Source: JBFLVT01 sp036804525 (GTDB lineage: Bacteria > Bacillota > Desulfotomaculia > Desulfotomaculales > JASEER01). Taken from it: 64,000 nucleotides of DNA. The DNA lies in contig DAIRSE010000007.1 in the NCBI GenBank assembly GCA_036804525.1, forward strand, positions 19,904 through 83,903, in the 5' to 3' direction. A model generated the notes under the pieces. It was not told the DNA's origin, ran no database searches, and worked only from the letters and a program-made list of their open reading frames with translations. The position numbers and the translations under genes were made by a program. Numbering within the stretch: position 1 is the first letter of the stretch; each line of letters begins with the position of its first letter. Shown here in pieces: positions 42,440 to 49,837 of the stretch.

Positions 42440-43400
42440 GCGTTTGCACCGGTTCTGCCGCAATGTCTCCCTCATGTTAGTCCTGGCGCTCTTGGCCTGG
42501 ATCTTTCTCCCTGGTCTGGCCAGGGCAGGTACAGGCAAAGCCCTCGCCTGGACGGTGAAAAACCCCAAGCTGATCATTGATATGGCTATGCCCGCGTGGG
42601 GGCCTGACGTCCCCGATCCCCTCGGCACGGCCCGTACAGCCTTAAGCATGGTCTGCGGCGTGGACTTCTCGGGTCCCCAGGAGATCGTCCTCAGCCAGTT
42701 GCCTTTAGATACTGACGAGGATAAGGTCATCTACGTTAATTTGTCGAAAGGCGGCGATACGGCGACCGGGTCGGAGCAGGCCTCCGGCACCGGTGCTCAG
42801 CGAACAGTAGGCATCTACAATACCCATACCGGCGAAACCTTTCCTCTCGATGACGGCGTGGAACGTATGGACGGCAAACGGGGCGGAGTCGTAGATGTAA
42901 CGGAGCGCCTTGAGCAATGCCTGCGGCAACAAGGGATAAACACCGTTCGCTCGGCGAAAATACACGATGCTTCCTACCCGCAGTCCTATTTGGAATCGCT
43001 GAAGACAGCCAGGGAAATGCTCGACGGGCATCCCGAAATAGACATTTTGCTGGATGTGCACCGTGACAGCAAACGTGACCGGAAGGACAGCGTTGTCTCG
43101 ATCGATGGACGCAACGCGGCCACCATTCTCCTGGTAGTGGGTTCGGACGCCCGCCAGCCCTTCCCAAACTGGCGCGAGAACTACGCCTTTGCCCAGGAAG
43201 TCGCCGAAAAGGCCGAAGAGCTGTATCCCGGCCTGGTGTACGGTGTCAGGGTGAAGGAAGGGCGCTACAACCAGTTCCTTCACCCGCACGCCATCCTCGT
43301 TGAGATAGGGGGGGTGAGCAATCACCGGACGGAAGCCGAATACGCCGCCGAGCTTTTTGCGCACGTTCTCGCCGCCGTCCTGTCTGAAATGGACGACTAG
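42438..43400 (+). CDS. spoIIP: Stage II sporulation protein P
   Basis: This 320-residue SpoIIP-type amidase/endopeptidase works with SpoIID and SpoIIM to remove septal peptidoglycan during engulfment. It has an N-terminal membrane segment, then the catalytic domain with NTHTGETF, a GVVDVTERL segment, DVHRDS and LVEIGG, which hold the metal-binding residues. The TTG at 42438 is 7 bases after GGAGGGGGG. The TAG stop is part of the left CTAG end of a MITE. In B. subtilis spoIIP is close to lepA; here a defence island lies between. Confidence 0.9.
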   Translation: MRLHRFCRNVSLMLVLALLAWIFLPGLARAGTGKALAWTVKNPKLIIDMAMPAWGPDVPDPLGTARTALSMVCGVDFSGPQEIVLSQLPLDTDEDKVIYVNLSKGGDTATGSEQASGTGAQRTVGIYNTHTGETFPLDDGVERMDGKRGGVVDVTERLEQCLRQQGINTVRSAKIHDASYPQSYLESLKTAREMLDGHPEIDILLDVHRDSKRDRKDSVVSIDGRNAATILLVVGSDARQPFPNWRENYAFAQEVAEKAEELYPGLVYGVRVKEGRYNQFLHPHAILVEIGGVSNHRTEAEYAAELFAHVLAAVLSEMDD

Positions 43401-43660
43401 AAGAGTGCTGCAAAAAGCCAAGACACTGGTTTTGGCACAGACGTCTTTCAGGGTACGACCGTGCTTTGGAAGTTACCCTTAAGACCGCTCAAAAAGAGGT
43501 CCGAGGCAAGAGGTCAGAGGCCGGTTACGGGAAGCGATTGCTTCGCGATTGCAAGTCTATAATCCTTAGCAATCGCTCTGCGGATTTCATCAGGTCAGAT
43601 TTCTGACTTCCGGCATCCGACATCCTTTTTGCCAGGCGCAGTTTTTCAGCGGTCTCCTAG
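43397..43660. mobile_element. MITE-like element, copy 3
   Basis: This 264-base copy is almost identical to copy 1 (19695), again with CTAG at both ends and again using the TAG stop codon of the preceding gene (spoIIP) in the left CTAG. It marks the edge of a decayed region before the defence island. Confidence 0.8.
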
Positions 43661-43709
43661 CAGTTAATACTGAAGTAAAGAAAGAATCACAAAGCTGGGA
43701 GACTAAACT

Positions 43710-43742
43710 GGGTCAGACTTATGGATTGTAAAGGTCTGACCC
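43710..43742. repeat. GGGTCAGAC palindrome
   Basis: The inverted repeat GGGTCAGAC/GTCTGACCC around a 15-base loop is followed by CCGGAGCG. A related imperfect repeat lies at 11546-11626. Such GGGTCAGACC hairpins are commonly found around REP-associated Y1 transposases, but no such gene is in the window. Confidence 0.55.
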
Positions 43743-43764
43743 CGGAGCGAGGGTCGAAAAAAGA

Positions 43765-44037
43765 ATGCGCGGAATGATGCTCGTTATACTATTCTTAATC
43801 GTTGGACTGGCCTGGGGGACGGCGACCTGTGTCGGTCACCTCGATCGTGCCCTCGGCGACGCCGCCGCCGTCCGCGCTGTGGCTTTCGAGCGCTTGGACG
43901 CCGGTCGCGTCGCCCTGTACATCCTCAACACCCGCCTCGTCCTGGCCGTGCCGGAGAACCCGCGCCCGGAATGGAGGACGCTGCCGGGGACCGGGGAGCA
44001 GGATGAAAGCGCCGTTCAACTGTACCGGCGCAGGTAG
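43765..44037 (+). CDS. Hypothetical membrane-anchored protein (90 residues)
   Basis: This short protein has one N-terminal hydrophobic helix (MMLVILFLIVGLAWG) and a small extracytoplasmic domain. GAGGGTC precedes the ATG at 43765; ATG 43774 is an alternative. No family is recognised. It resembles the small N-anchored accessory proteins of spore formers, but it stands in a region of broken genes and its 3' end overlaps a minus-strand remnant, so it may itself be a relic. Confidence 0.45.
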   Translation: MRGMMLVILFLIVGLAWGTATCVGHLDRALGDAAAVRAVAFERLDAGRVALYILNTRLVLAVPENPRPEWRTLPGTGEQDESAVQLYRRR

Positions 44038-44290
44038 TAGAGGTAATGCCCTGAATAGATCAGGGCACCCAGCAGAAGGAAAACCACTGTGTTCACGGGA
44101 ACCCGGCCCGTGTTGCCCCACGTTCCGCTTAGGTCGGCCAACAGGATCAGGAACATCCACCAGACCGTGGCGTTTCCCGCCTTGTCCGCAATGAACTCCT
44201 GCCGCTCGTCGGGAGCAACTGCCGGGAGGTGAAGCTGCTGCCGACGCCGTACGACGTCTGGACCCTCGCCTGCAGGCCGGGCGAAGGCGA
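44016..44290 (-). pseudogene. 5'-truncated membrane protein remnant
   Basis: A minus-strand frame without any start codon runs from about 44290 to a stop at 44016. It encodes PDERQEFIADKAGNATVW followed by two hydrophobic helices and a basic end (YYLRRYS). The DER-x-x-I-x-x-KA start and two helices resemble the end of DUF2178-type small membrane proteins. The beginning is missing, so it is a remnant. Confidence 0.4.
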
Positions 44291-44685
44291 GGTCCGTATT
44301 CTACGCCATCGCGCGTCTGGGGCGTGGCCGGAGCAGGTTAATCGGCCTTCAACCCTCCGACGCCGCAGGACACGGTGAATTAGATCAATGCCTACATCCA
44401 GGGCCTCGTTTTTCTACGGGGGATGCTTTCCGAGCCTCTGGAGCACATCCTCGAACGGGAGAGTCTCCTCAACCCGCGCAGCCTGGGCGTGGTCAGCCGC
44501 ACCCTGGCCCGGGCGGTCACTACGAAGAGAGCCTGCGCTACCTGGCACTGTCCTATGAAATGACGGCCCGGCAGCCCCCGCCCCGCGACTTCTCCTCTTT
44601 CGCCGTCACCGCCGAGACCCTGGCGGAAATACTGGGCGAGCGGCTGGGCTTGCCGTCCCTTGCCGCCACCGGGGCCGTCCCGTGA
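44202..44685 (+). pseudogene. Frameshifted gene remnant of unknown family
   Basis: At least four protein-like pieces can be read in changing frames. They are GSNCREVKLLPTPYDVWTL up to about 44300, YAIARLGRGRSRLIGLQPS to about 44388, NAYIQGLVFLRGMLSEPLE to about 44518, and YEESLRYLALSYEM through GERLGLPSLAATGAVP to a TGA at 44685. Two or more frameshifts separate them. The family is not recognised. The next 240 bases to the island promoter contain nothing I can support. Confidence 0.45.
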
Positions 44686-44927
44686 GCAATAAGCCCGCGC
44701 GGTGTTGAGCCGCGCCGAGCGAGGATCGTCCACCCTTTCCTCTACCGGTGGGTGCTGTTGGCGGCTCCGGCAGGAAGAATGGCGGGAATTGGCGAACAAA
44801 CCAAGAAACGGCAGTTACGGCAGTACGCGCCTTTACGGTTTAAACCTCTAACAACCGGCTGTTCGGTGAAACCTCCGGTTTGCCCGGTAGCGAGTTGCTC
44901 CCTGTTGTTATAGCACCTGATATAGCC

Positions 44928-44956
44928 TTGACATAACGCACGCGATGAGCTATGCT
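44928..44956 (+). promoter_or_regulatory. Consensus promoter of the defence island, with inverted repeat over the -10
   Basis: TTGACA (44928-44933), a 17-base spacer and TATGCT (44951-44956) precede the first gene by 44 bases. A short inverted repeat GCTAT-GCTG-ATAGC covers the -10 and could be the operator for the HTH domain of the first protein. Confidence 0.75.
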
Positions 44957-44999
44957 GATAGCAAGAGAATCCTCTGTTGGATAAAGATGGAGGGCGATA

Positions 45000-47900
45000 G
45001 TGGGGTATCTCCCTCAAGATTACCCTGACCGCATCCGGCGGCTGCGGGCCAAATTGGGCTTGAGCCAGAAGCGCCTGGCAGAACTTCTGGGCGTCTCCTT
45101 TGCATCCGTCAACCGGTGGGAGAACGGGCAGTCGCGTCCCAACCGCCTGGCGTGGGGTCAGATTCTGCACCTTGAAATAGATGGTCCCGAGGGGTTGCGT
45201 AAACCGCCGTTCACCGGTGGCACCAGCCAGGTGGCCAGCGCGCGCTTTGCGGCCGAAGAGAAAGCGGCCTACCGACTGTCCGATGAGCCGGTGGAGCTGC
45301 ACGAGCCGACTAATGCCGACTTCACCGCCCCGCCGGAGATCGTGCGCCTGGCCGTCGAAGCAGAGCGCCTGACTTACGGCCACCTTTTCAGCCCGGCCTT
45401 CGCTACCGAGACCTCGCTGATTGACCCGCTACCGCACCAACGCATCGCCGTTTATGACCATATGCTTCCCCAGCCCAGGCTGCGGTTTTTGCTGGCCGAC
45501 GACGCCGGCGCCGGCAAGACCATCATGGCCGGCCTCTACATCCGCGAAATGCTCACCCGGCGCCTGATCCGGCGCGTCCTGATCGTGCTGCCCGCCGGCC
45601 TGGTCGGGAACTGGCAGCGGGAGCTGCGGACCCTTTTCAGCCTCCCGTTTAAAATAGTGACCGGGGCGGATGCGCGCGCTGGGAACCCCTTCACCGGTCC
45701 GGGGAGCGATCTGGTGATCGTCAGCGTGGACACCCTCTGCGGGGCGCCGACTTTCGCGCGCCTGCGCGATCCTGCCGTAGAGCCTTACGACCTGGCAGTG
45801 TTCGACGAGGCCCACAAGCTCTCGGCCGACCGCAACCCCGACTTCACCGTGTATAAAACCGACCGCTACCGCTTAGCAGAGGCGATTGCCGGCGCTACGG
45901 ACGATCCCGACTGGATGCTTCCCCGGTGCTGCCACCACTTACTACTGCTCACGGCCACACCCCATATGGGCAAGGACTTCTCTTACTTCTGCCTGTGGCG
46001 GCTACTGGAGCCGGAGGCGCTGGCCACCGTGGATGCCTTTAACGCCTACCCCCCGGAGGCGCGGCGCCGCCATTTCATCCGGCGGACCAAAGAGGAAATG
46101 GTGCGTTTTGACGGCACCCCGATCTACCCGAGAAGAGAGTCCCGCACCTTGAGCTACGACCTCGGCCCGGCCGAGCAGCGGCTCTACGACGAGACCACCG
46201 CTTACATCAGGACTTGTTATAATCGCGCCCGGATTCTCAACCGTTCGGCCGCGCGGCTGGCGATGAGCATCTTCCAGCGCCGGTTGGCCAGTTCCACCTA
46301 CGCCCTGCTGCGCTCGCTCGAGCGGCGGCTGGAGAAGCTGGACGGGCTGATCGAGGAGATCCGGAGCGGCCGGCTCACGGAGGAGCAGCTCACCGCCTTC
46401 CACCGCAAAATTGACAAAACGCCCGACGTTTTCGACCGGCTGACCGCCGACGAAGAGGAGCCGCAGGAGGGGCGGGAGCAGAACGAGGTGGCTGAGGACC
46501 AGCTTCTAACCGGCGTGGTGGCCACCTCGCTGGCCGAACTGCAAGCCGAGCGGGTGCAGGTAGAAGACCTGCTTGGCCTGGCGCGCCAGGTGCTCGCCGT
46601 GGGCGAAGAAGCGAAGTTCGAAAAACTGCGCGACGTGCTGCAGGACGAGCACTTCCGGGAGGAGAAGATCCTGATTTTCACCGAGCACCGGGACACCCTT
46701 GATTTCCTGGTCCGGCGCCTGGAGGGTCTGGGCTACGCGGGAAGGATCGCCTTTATCCACGGCGGCATGGATTATCAGGAGCGCGAGGCGCAGGTGGAGT
46801 TCTTTAAGAAGCCGGTGCGCGAGGGCGGCGCTAACTTGATGGTGGCCACCGATGCCGCTGGAGAGGGAATCAACCTCCAGTTTTGCTGGTTGATGGTCAA
46901 CTACGACATCCCCTGGAACCCGGCGCGGCTTGAGCAGCGGATGGGACGAATCCACCGTTACAAGCAGGTGCACGACCCGGTCCTGATCTTCAACCTGGTG
47001 GCGGGGAAGACCCGCGAGGGCAAGGTGCTCAAAACGCTGCTCGAAAAATTAGAGCACATCCGGCGCGAGCTCGGCTCGGATAAGGTCTTCGACGTCATCG
47101 GGATGCAGTTCGAAGGGGTGTCGCTGAAAGAACTCATCCTGCAGGCGGTGGTGGAGGAACGGGAAGAGGAGGCCGTCCGGCAGATCCAAGGACGCCTCGC
47201 GCCAAAGCAGTTCAAGACGCGGCTGGAGCAGCGCGAAAAGCTCCTCGGCACCGGCGGCGATGTTGCCCGTCAGTTACCCGCACAGCGGGCTAAATTGGAG
47301 CGCGAAACGCTGCGGCGCCTGCTGCCGGGGTACGTCCGCCGCTTCATCGAGAAATCGGCGCCGCTTTTGCACATCGGTATTAACGGCGACCTGGAAGGCT
47401 ATTTTTCCTTCAAACCCCTCCGGCCGGGGGCGCTCGACCCCTTGTGGCCCGTCCTGGAAAGCTACGACCCTGCCAGGTGGGAGCGGTTGACCGTTTACAA
47501 ATCGGCGGAGGGCGAGCCGGCGATTTTTCTGCACCCCGGCGAACCGCTCTTCGACCGCTACTGTTCCCTGGTGCGCGGGCGGTTTGCGGATCTGGCGCGA
47601 AGAGGCGGCGTTTTCGTTGATCCATACGCCCGGCACCCTTATTTCTTTCACCTGGCCCTGGTGCGGGTGGTACGGCGGGCCGATCCGGCACTGCCCGAGG
47701 TTTTTGGCCGGGAAGAACCGGTGGAGGTGCGTCTGGTGGGGCTGCGGCAGGACGAGACCGGGGAGATCGAAGAATGCCCGGTGGAGCACCTGATGCTGCT
47801 GCGCGGCGCCGAAAGAATCCCCCCGGCAGCTATACCCCTTGTTGCTACTGTCGCCACCGCCTGCGCGCAGGCGAAAAACTTCCTTATAGAGCGGGTTGCC

Positions 47901-48620
47901 GAACCGTTAGCCGCAGCCCGGCGGCGAGCGCTGGAGGCCACCCTGGCCGCGCGGGAGGAGTTTATCTGGCGGGGCTACGCCTACCAGGAAGCAGAACTGG
48001 CCCTGAAGCGGGCCCGCCTTGCCGAGCGGGCCGGGGCGGGTGATGCGGCGGCTAAGGGGGAACTGACGAAGGTTAAAAGGCAGCAGCGGGAGCTCGCCGA
48101 CCGGAAAGAGATGTCCCTGGCGGTGCTGCGGCGGGAGCCGGAACTGATCGTTCCAGACGAGATCCAGTTTTTAGCGCACGCCCTGGTGGTGCCCTCCCAC
48201 GATCCGGAAGACAGGGCGCGCTACGACCGGGAGATCGAGCGGATTGCCGTCCGGGTGGCCCGGGGCTACGAGGAGGAGCGGGGCTGCTCCGTCCGGGACG
48301 TTTCGTTGCCTGAGCTGGCGCTGCTTGCCGGCCTGGATGCTTACCCCGGCTTCGATCTCCTGTCGCGCGACCCTGCGGGCGAGGAGCGGGCCATCGAGGT
48401 CAAGGGCCGGGCCGGGATCGGCGACATAGAACTTTCGGAGAACGAATGGGCCAGAGCCTGCAACCTGCGCGACCGCTACTGGCTCTACGTGGTTTACGAC
48501 TGCGCCAGCGCCCACCCGCGCCTTTTGCGCGTCCAGGACCCCTTCGGCAAACTGCTGGCGCGGCGCAAAGGCGGCGTGGTGATTGGAGAACATGAGGTCT
48601 TTGATGCGGCGGAAAAATAA
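45000..48620 (+). CDS. HTH-SNF2/RapA-type helicase-DUF3883 fusion (defence-associated)
   Basis: This 1206-residue protein starts with an XRE-type helix-turn-helix (about 9-50, LSQKRLAELLGVSFASVNRW). A superfamily 2 helicase core of the SNF2/RapA type follows: motif I DDAGAGKT (167-174), motif II DEAH (269-272), motif III TATP, and the C-lobe with ATDAAGEGINLQ and QRMGRIHR. A long helical region and a C-terminal DUF3883-like domain (IEVKGR, about 1130) end the protein. Similar helicases (DrmD-like, COG0553) occur in DISARM and in clusters with DUF1156/DUF499. The fused HTH is unusual and points to self-regulation or sequence-specific loading. GTG 45000 follows GGAGGGCGATA. Confidence 0.85.
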   Translation: MGYLPQDYPDRIRRLRAKLGLSQKRLAELLGVSFASVNRWENGQSRPNRLAWGQILHLEIDGPEGLRKPPFTGGTSQVASARFAAEEKAAYRLSDEPVELHEPTNADFTAPPEIVRLAVEAERLTYGHLFSPAFATETSLIDPLPHQRIAVYDHMLPQPRLRFLLADDAGAGKTIMAGLYIREMLTRRLIRRVLIVLPAGLVGNWQRELRTLFSLPFKIVTGADARAGNPFTGPGSDLVIVSVDTLCGAPTFARLRDPAVEPYDLAVFDEAHKLSADRNPDFTVYKTDRYRLAEAIAGATDDPDWMLPRCCHHLLLLTATPHMGKDFSYFCLWRLLEPEALATVDAFNAYPPEARRRHFIRRTKEEMVRFDGTPIYPRRESRTLSYDLGPAEQRLYDETTAYIRTCYNRARILNRSAARLAMSIFQRRLASSTYALLRSLERRLEKLDGLIEEIRSGRLTEEQLTAFHRKIDKTPDVFDRLTADEEEPQEGREQNEVAEDQLLTGVVATSLAELQAERVQVEDLLGLARQVLAVGEEAKFEKLRDVLQDEHFREEKILIFTEHRDTLDFLVRRLEGLGYAGRIAFIHGGMDYQEREAQVEFFKKPVREGGANLMVATDAAGEGINLQFCWLMVNYDIPWNPARLEQRMGRIHRYKQVHDPVLIFNLVAGKTREGKVLKTLLEKLEHIRRELGSDKVFDVIGMQFEGVSLKELILQAVVEEREEEAVRQIQGRLAPKQFKTRLEQREKLLGTGGDVARQLPAQRAKLERETLRRLLPGYVRRFIEKSAPLLHIGINGDLEGYFSFKPLRPGALDPLWPVLESYDPARWERLTVYKSAEGEPAIFLHPGEPLFDRYCSLVRGRFADLARRGGVFVDPYARHPYFFHLALVRVVRRADPALPEVFGREEPVEVRLVGLRQDETGEIEECPVEHLMLLRGAERIPPAAIPLVATVATACAQAKNFLIERVAEPLAAARRRALEATLAAREEFIWRGYAYQEAELALKRARLAERAGAGDAAAKGELTKVKRQQRELADRKEMSLAVLRREPELIVPDEIQFLAHALVVPSHDPEDRARYDREIERIAVRVARGYEEERGCSVRDVSLPELALLAGLDAYPGFDLLSRDPAGEERAIEVKGRAGIGDIELSENEWARACNLRDRYWLYVVYDCASAHPRLLRVQDPFGKLLARRKGGVVIGEHEVFDAAEK

Positions 48621-48639
48621 ACCTAATGGGGGGACATAA

Positions 48640-49335
48640 ATGGCTGAAGGAAACGAAAAGCGGGTGACGTATCCGAGTATCCCTGTGCGTAATTGGTGGG
48701 ACTTGCGACGTAAGTTTAAACAGACATTTCCGCGGCAAGTTAATCCCGATTACCTTGCTTCCGTCTTGGGCATATCTGAGAAGGCGGCGCGAAACCTTAT
48801 GCCGCCTTTACGAGTCATCGGCTTTATTGACGATGACGGTAAACCAACATCATTGGCTAATGATTGGCGGAGTGATGAGCATTACCCCGATGTTTGCAAG
48901 ACAATTCGTGAAAACATATATCCTCCTGAGCTACTTGATGCATTTCCTGCGCCGAAGGTCGACAAGAATGCGGTTGTGAACTGGTTTTCCCGTAACACAG
49001 GAACGGGTATAGTAGCTGCAAGGAAGATGGCTACATTTTACGCCCTTTTGTGTGAGGCAGACCCAGGCGCTCAAGATACTATCGTTGGCAAGGCACAAAG
49101 TGGTAGGAAAGACAAATTAAGAAAAACAACCGGAGAGCTACTAGCAGATAGTTTTCCACGGCCGAGCGATGATAGGCCCTCTAGAGATTCGGAGGTATAT
49201 TCCAGCACTGGACTTGAATTGCCAACTATCCATATTGATATTCAGATCCATATTGCCGCTGACGCTAAACCTGAACAGATTGATCAGATTTTTGCCAGCA
49301 TGGCAAAACACTTATATGGGAGACATAATGAATGA
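48640..49335 (+). CDS. DUF5343-like protein
   Basis: This 231-residue protein has a winged-helix-like first half (WWDLRRKFKQTFP, then YLASVLGISEKAARNLMPPLRVIGFIDDDG) that matches the DUF5343 pattern; the last 50 residues form a beta-rich tail. The gene is clearly AT-richer than its neighbours. The ATG at 48640 follows GGGGGGAC. Its stop overlaps the start of the next gene (ATGA), so the two form a co-translated pair inside the island. The function is unknown; it may regulate or neutralise its HEPN partner (inference). Confidence 0.65.
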   Translation: MAEGNEKRVTYPSIPVRNWWDLRRKFKQTFPRQVNPDYLASVLGISEKAARNLMPPLRVIGFIDDDGKPTSLANDWRSDEHYPDVCKTIRENIYPPELLDAFPAPKVDKNAVVNWFSRNTGTGIVAARKMATFYALLCEADPGAQDTIVGKAQSGRKDKLRKTTGELLADSFPRPSDDRPSRDSEVYSSTGLELPTIHIDIQIHIAADAKPEQIDQIFASMAKHLYGRHNE

Positions 49336-49793
49336 GGGTTACTGATTTCCACATGATGTTGTCCCGAGCAGCGGCTGTTCAGAGCCTAGTTGATGAACTG
49401 GGTTTCGGGCTAAAACCACAAGCTAATGTAACTTCACTTTACGATATTCTAATCACAGATGAGGCTTTAAGAGAGGCAACGCGACAACTTTTTATAGATG
49501 GGCACTTTGCTTTGGCCGTCGAAGAGGCCTATAAGTGCCTAAATAATGTAGTAAAGCATAAGTCTGGCTTTACGGCCGACGGAGCTAAGCTAATGAACGC
49601 GGTTTTTAGCCCTGAGAAACCGCGATTAAAGATAAGCGAGTTAAGGACTCAATCGCAGAAAGATCAGCAGCAAGGTTACATGCAAATACTGGCTGGTTGT
49701 ATGACCGGGATTCGAAATCCTCGGGCTCATGAACACAGATACATGGACGAACCATCTGTTGCCTTAGAAATGCTAGTATGGGCCAATCATTGA
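49332..49793 (+). CDS. TIGR02391/Ymh-like HEPN-family protein
   Basis: This 153-residue helical protein matches the C-terminal domain of the TIGR02391 (Hypoth_Ymh) family. It has the sequence GIRNPRAHEH near the end, an R-x4-H motif (Arg128, His133) like that of HEPN ribonucleases and toxins. HEPN proteins in defence islands often cut RNA to stop growth on infection. It is translationally coupled to the DUF5343 gene and shares its lower GC content, so the pair probably entered as one module. RNase activity is inferred from the motif only. Confidence 0.68.
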   Translation: MRVTDFHMMLSRAAAVQSLVDELGFGLKPQANVTSLYDILITDEALREATRQLFIDGHFALAVEEAYKCLNNVVKHKSGFTADGAKLMNAVFSPEKPRLKISELRTQSQKDQQQGYMQILAGCMTGIRNPRAHEHRYMDEPSVALEMLVWANH

Positions 49794-49837
49794 ATGCGGA
49801 TAGTGAAAATGTCTAAGCGAACGCGGAGGAAGTAGTA

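Noticed and set aside
43795..44160. A minus-strand frame of 121 codons opposite the 90-residue hypothetical gene
   Set aside because: A different minus-strand frame in the same region encodes a plausible two-helix membrane protein end; the 121-codon frame is Pro/Gly/Arg-rich and lacks a ribosome site.
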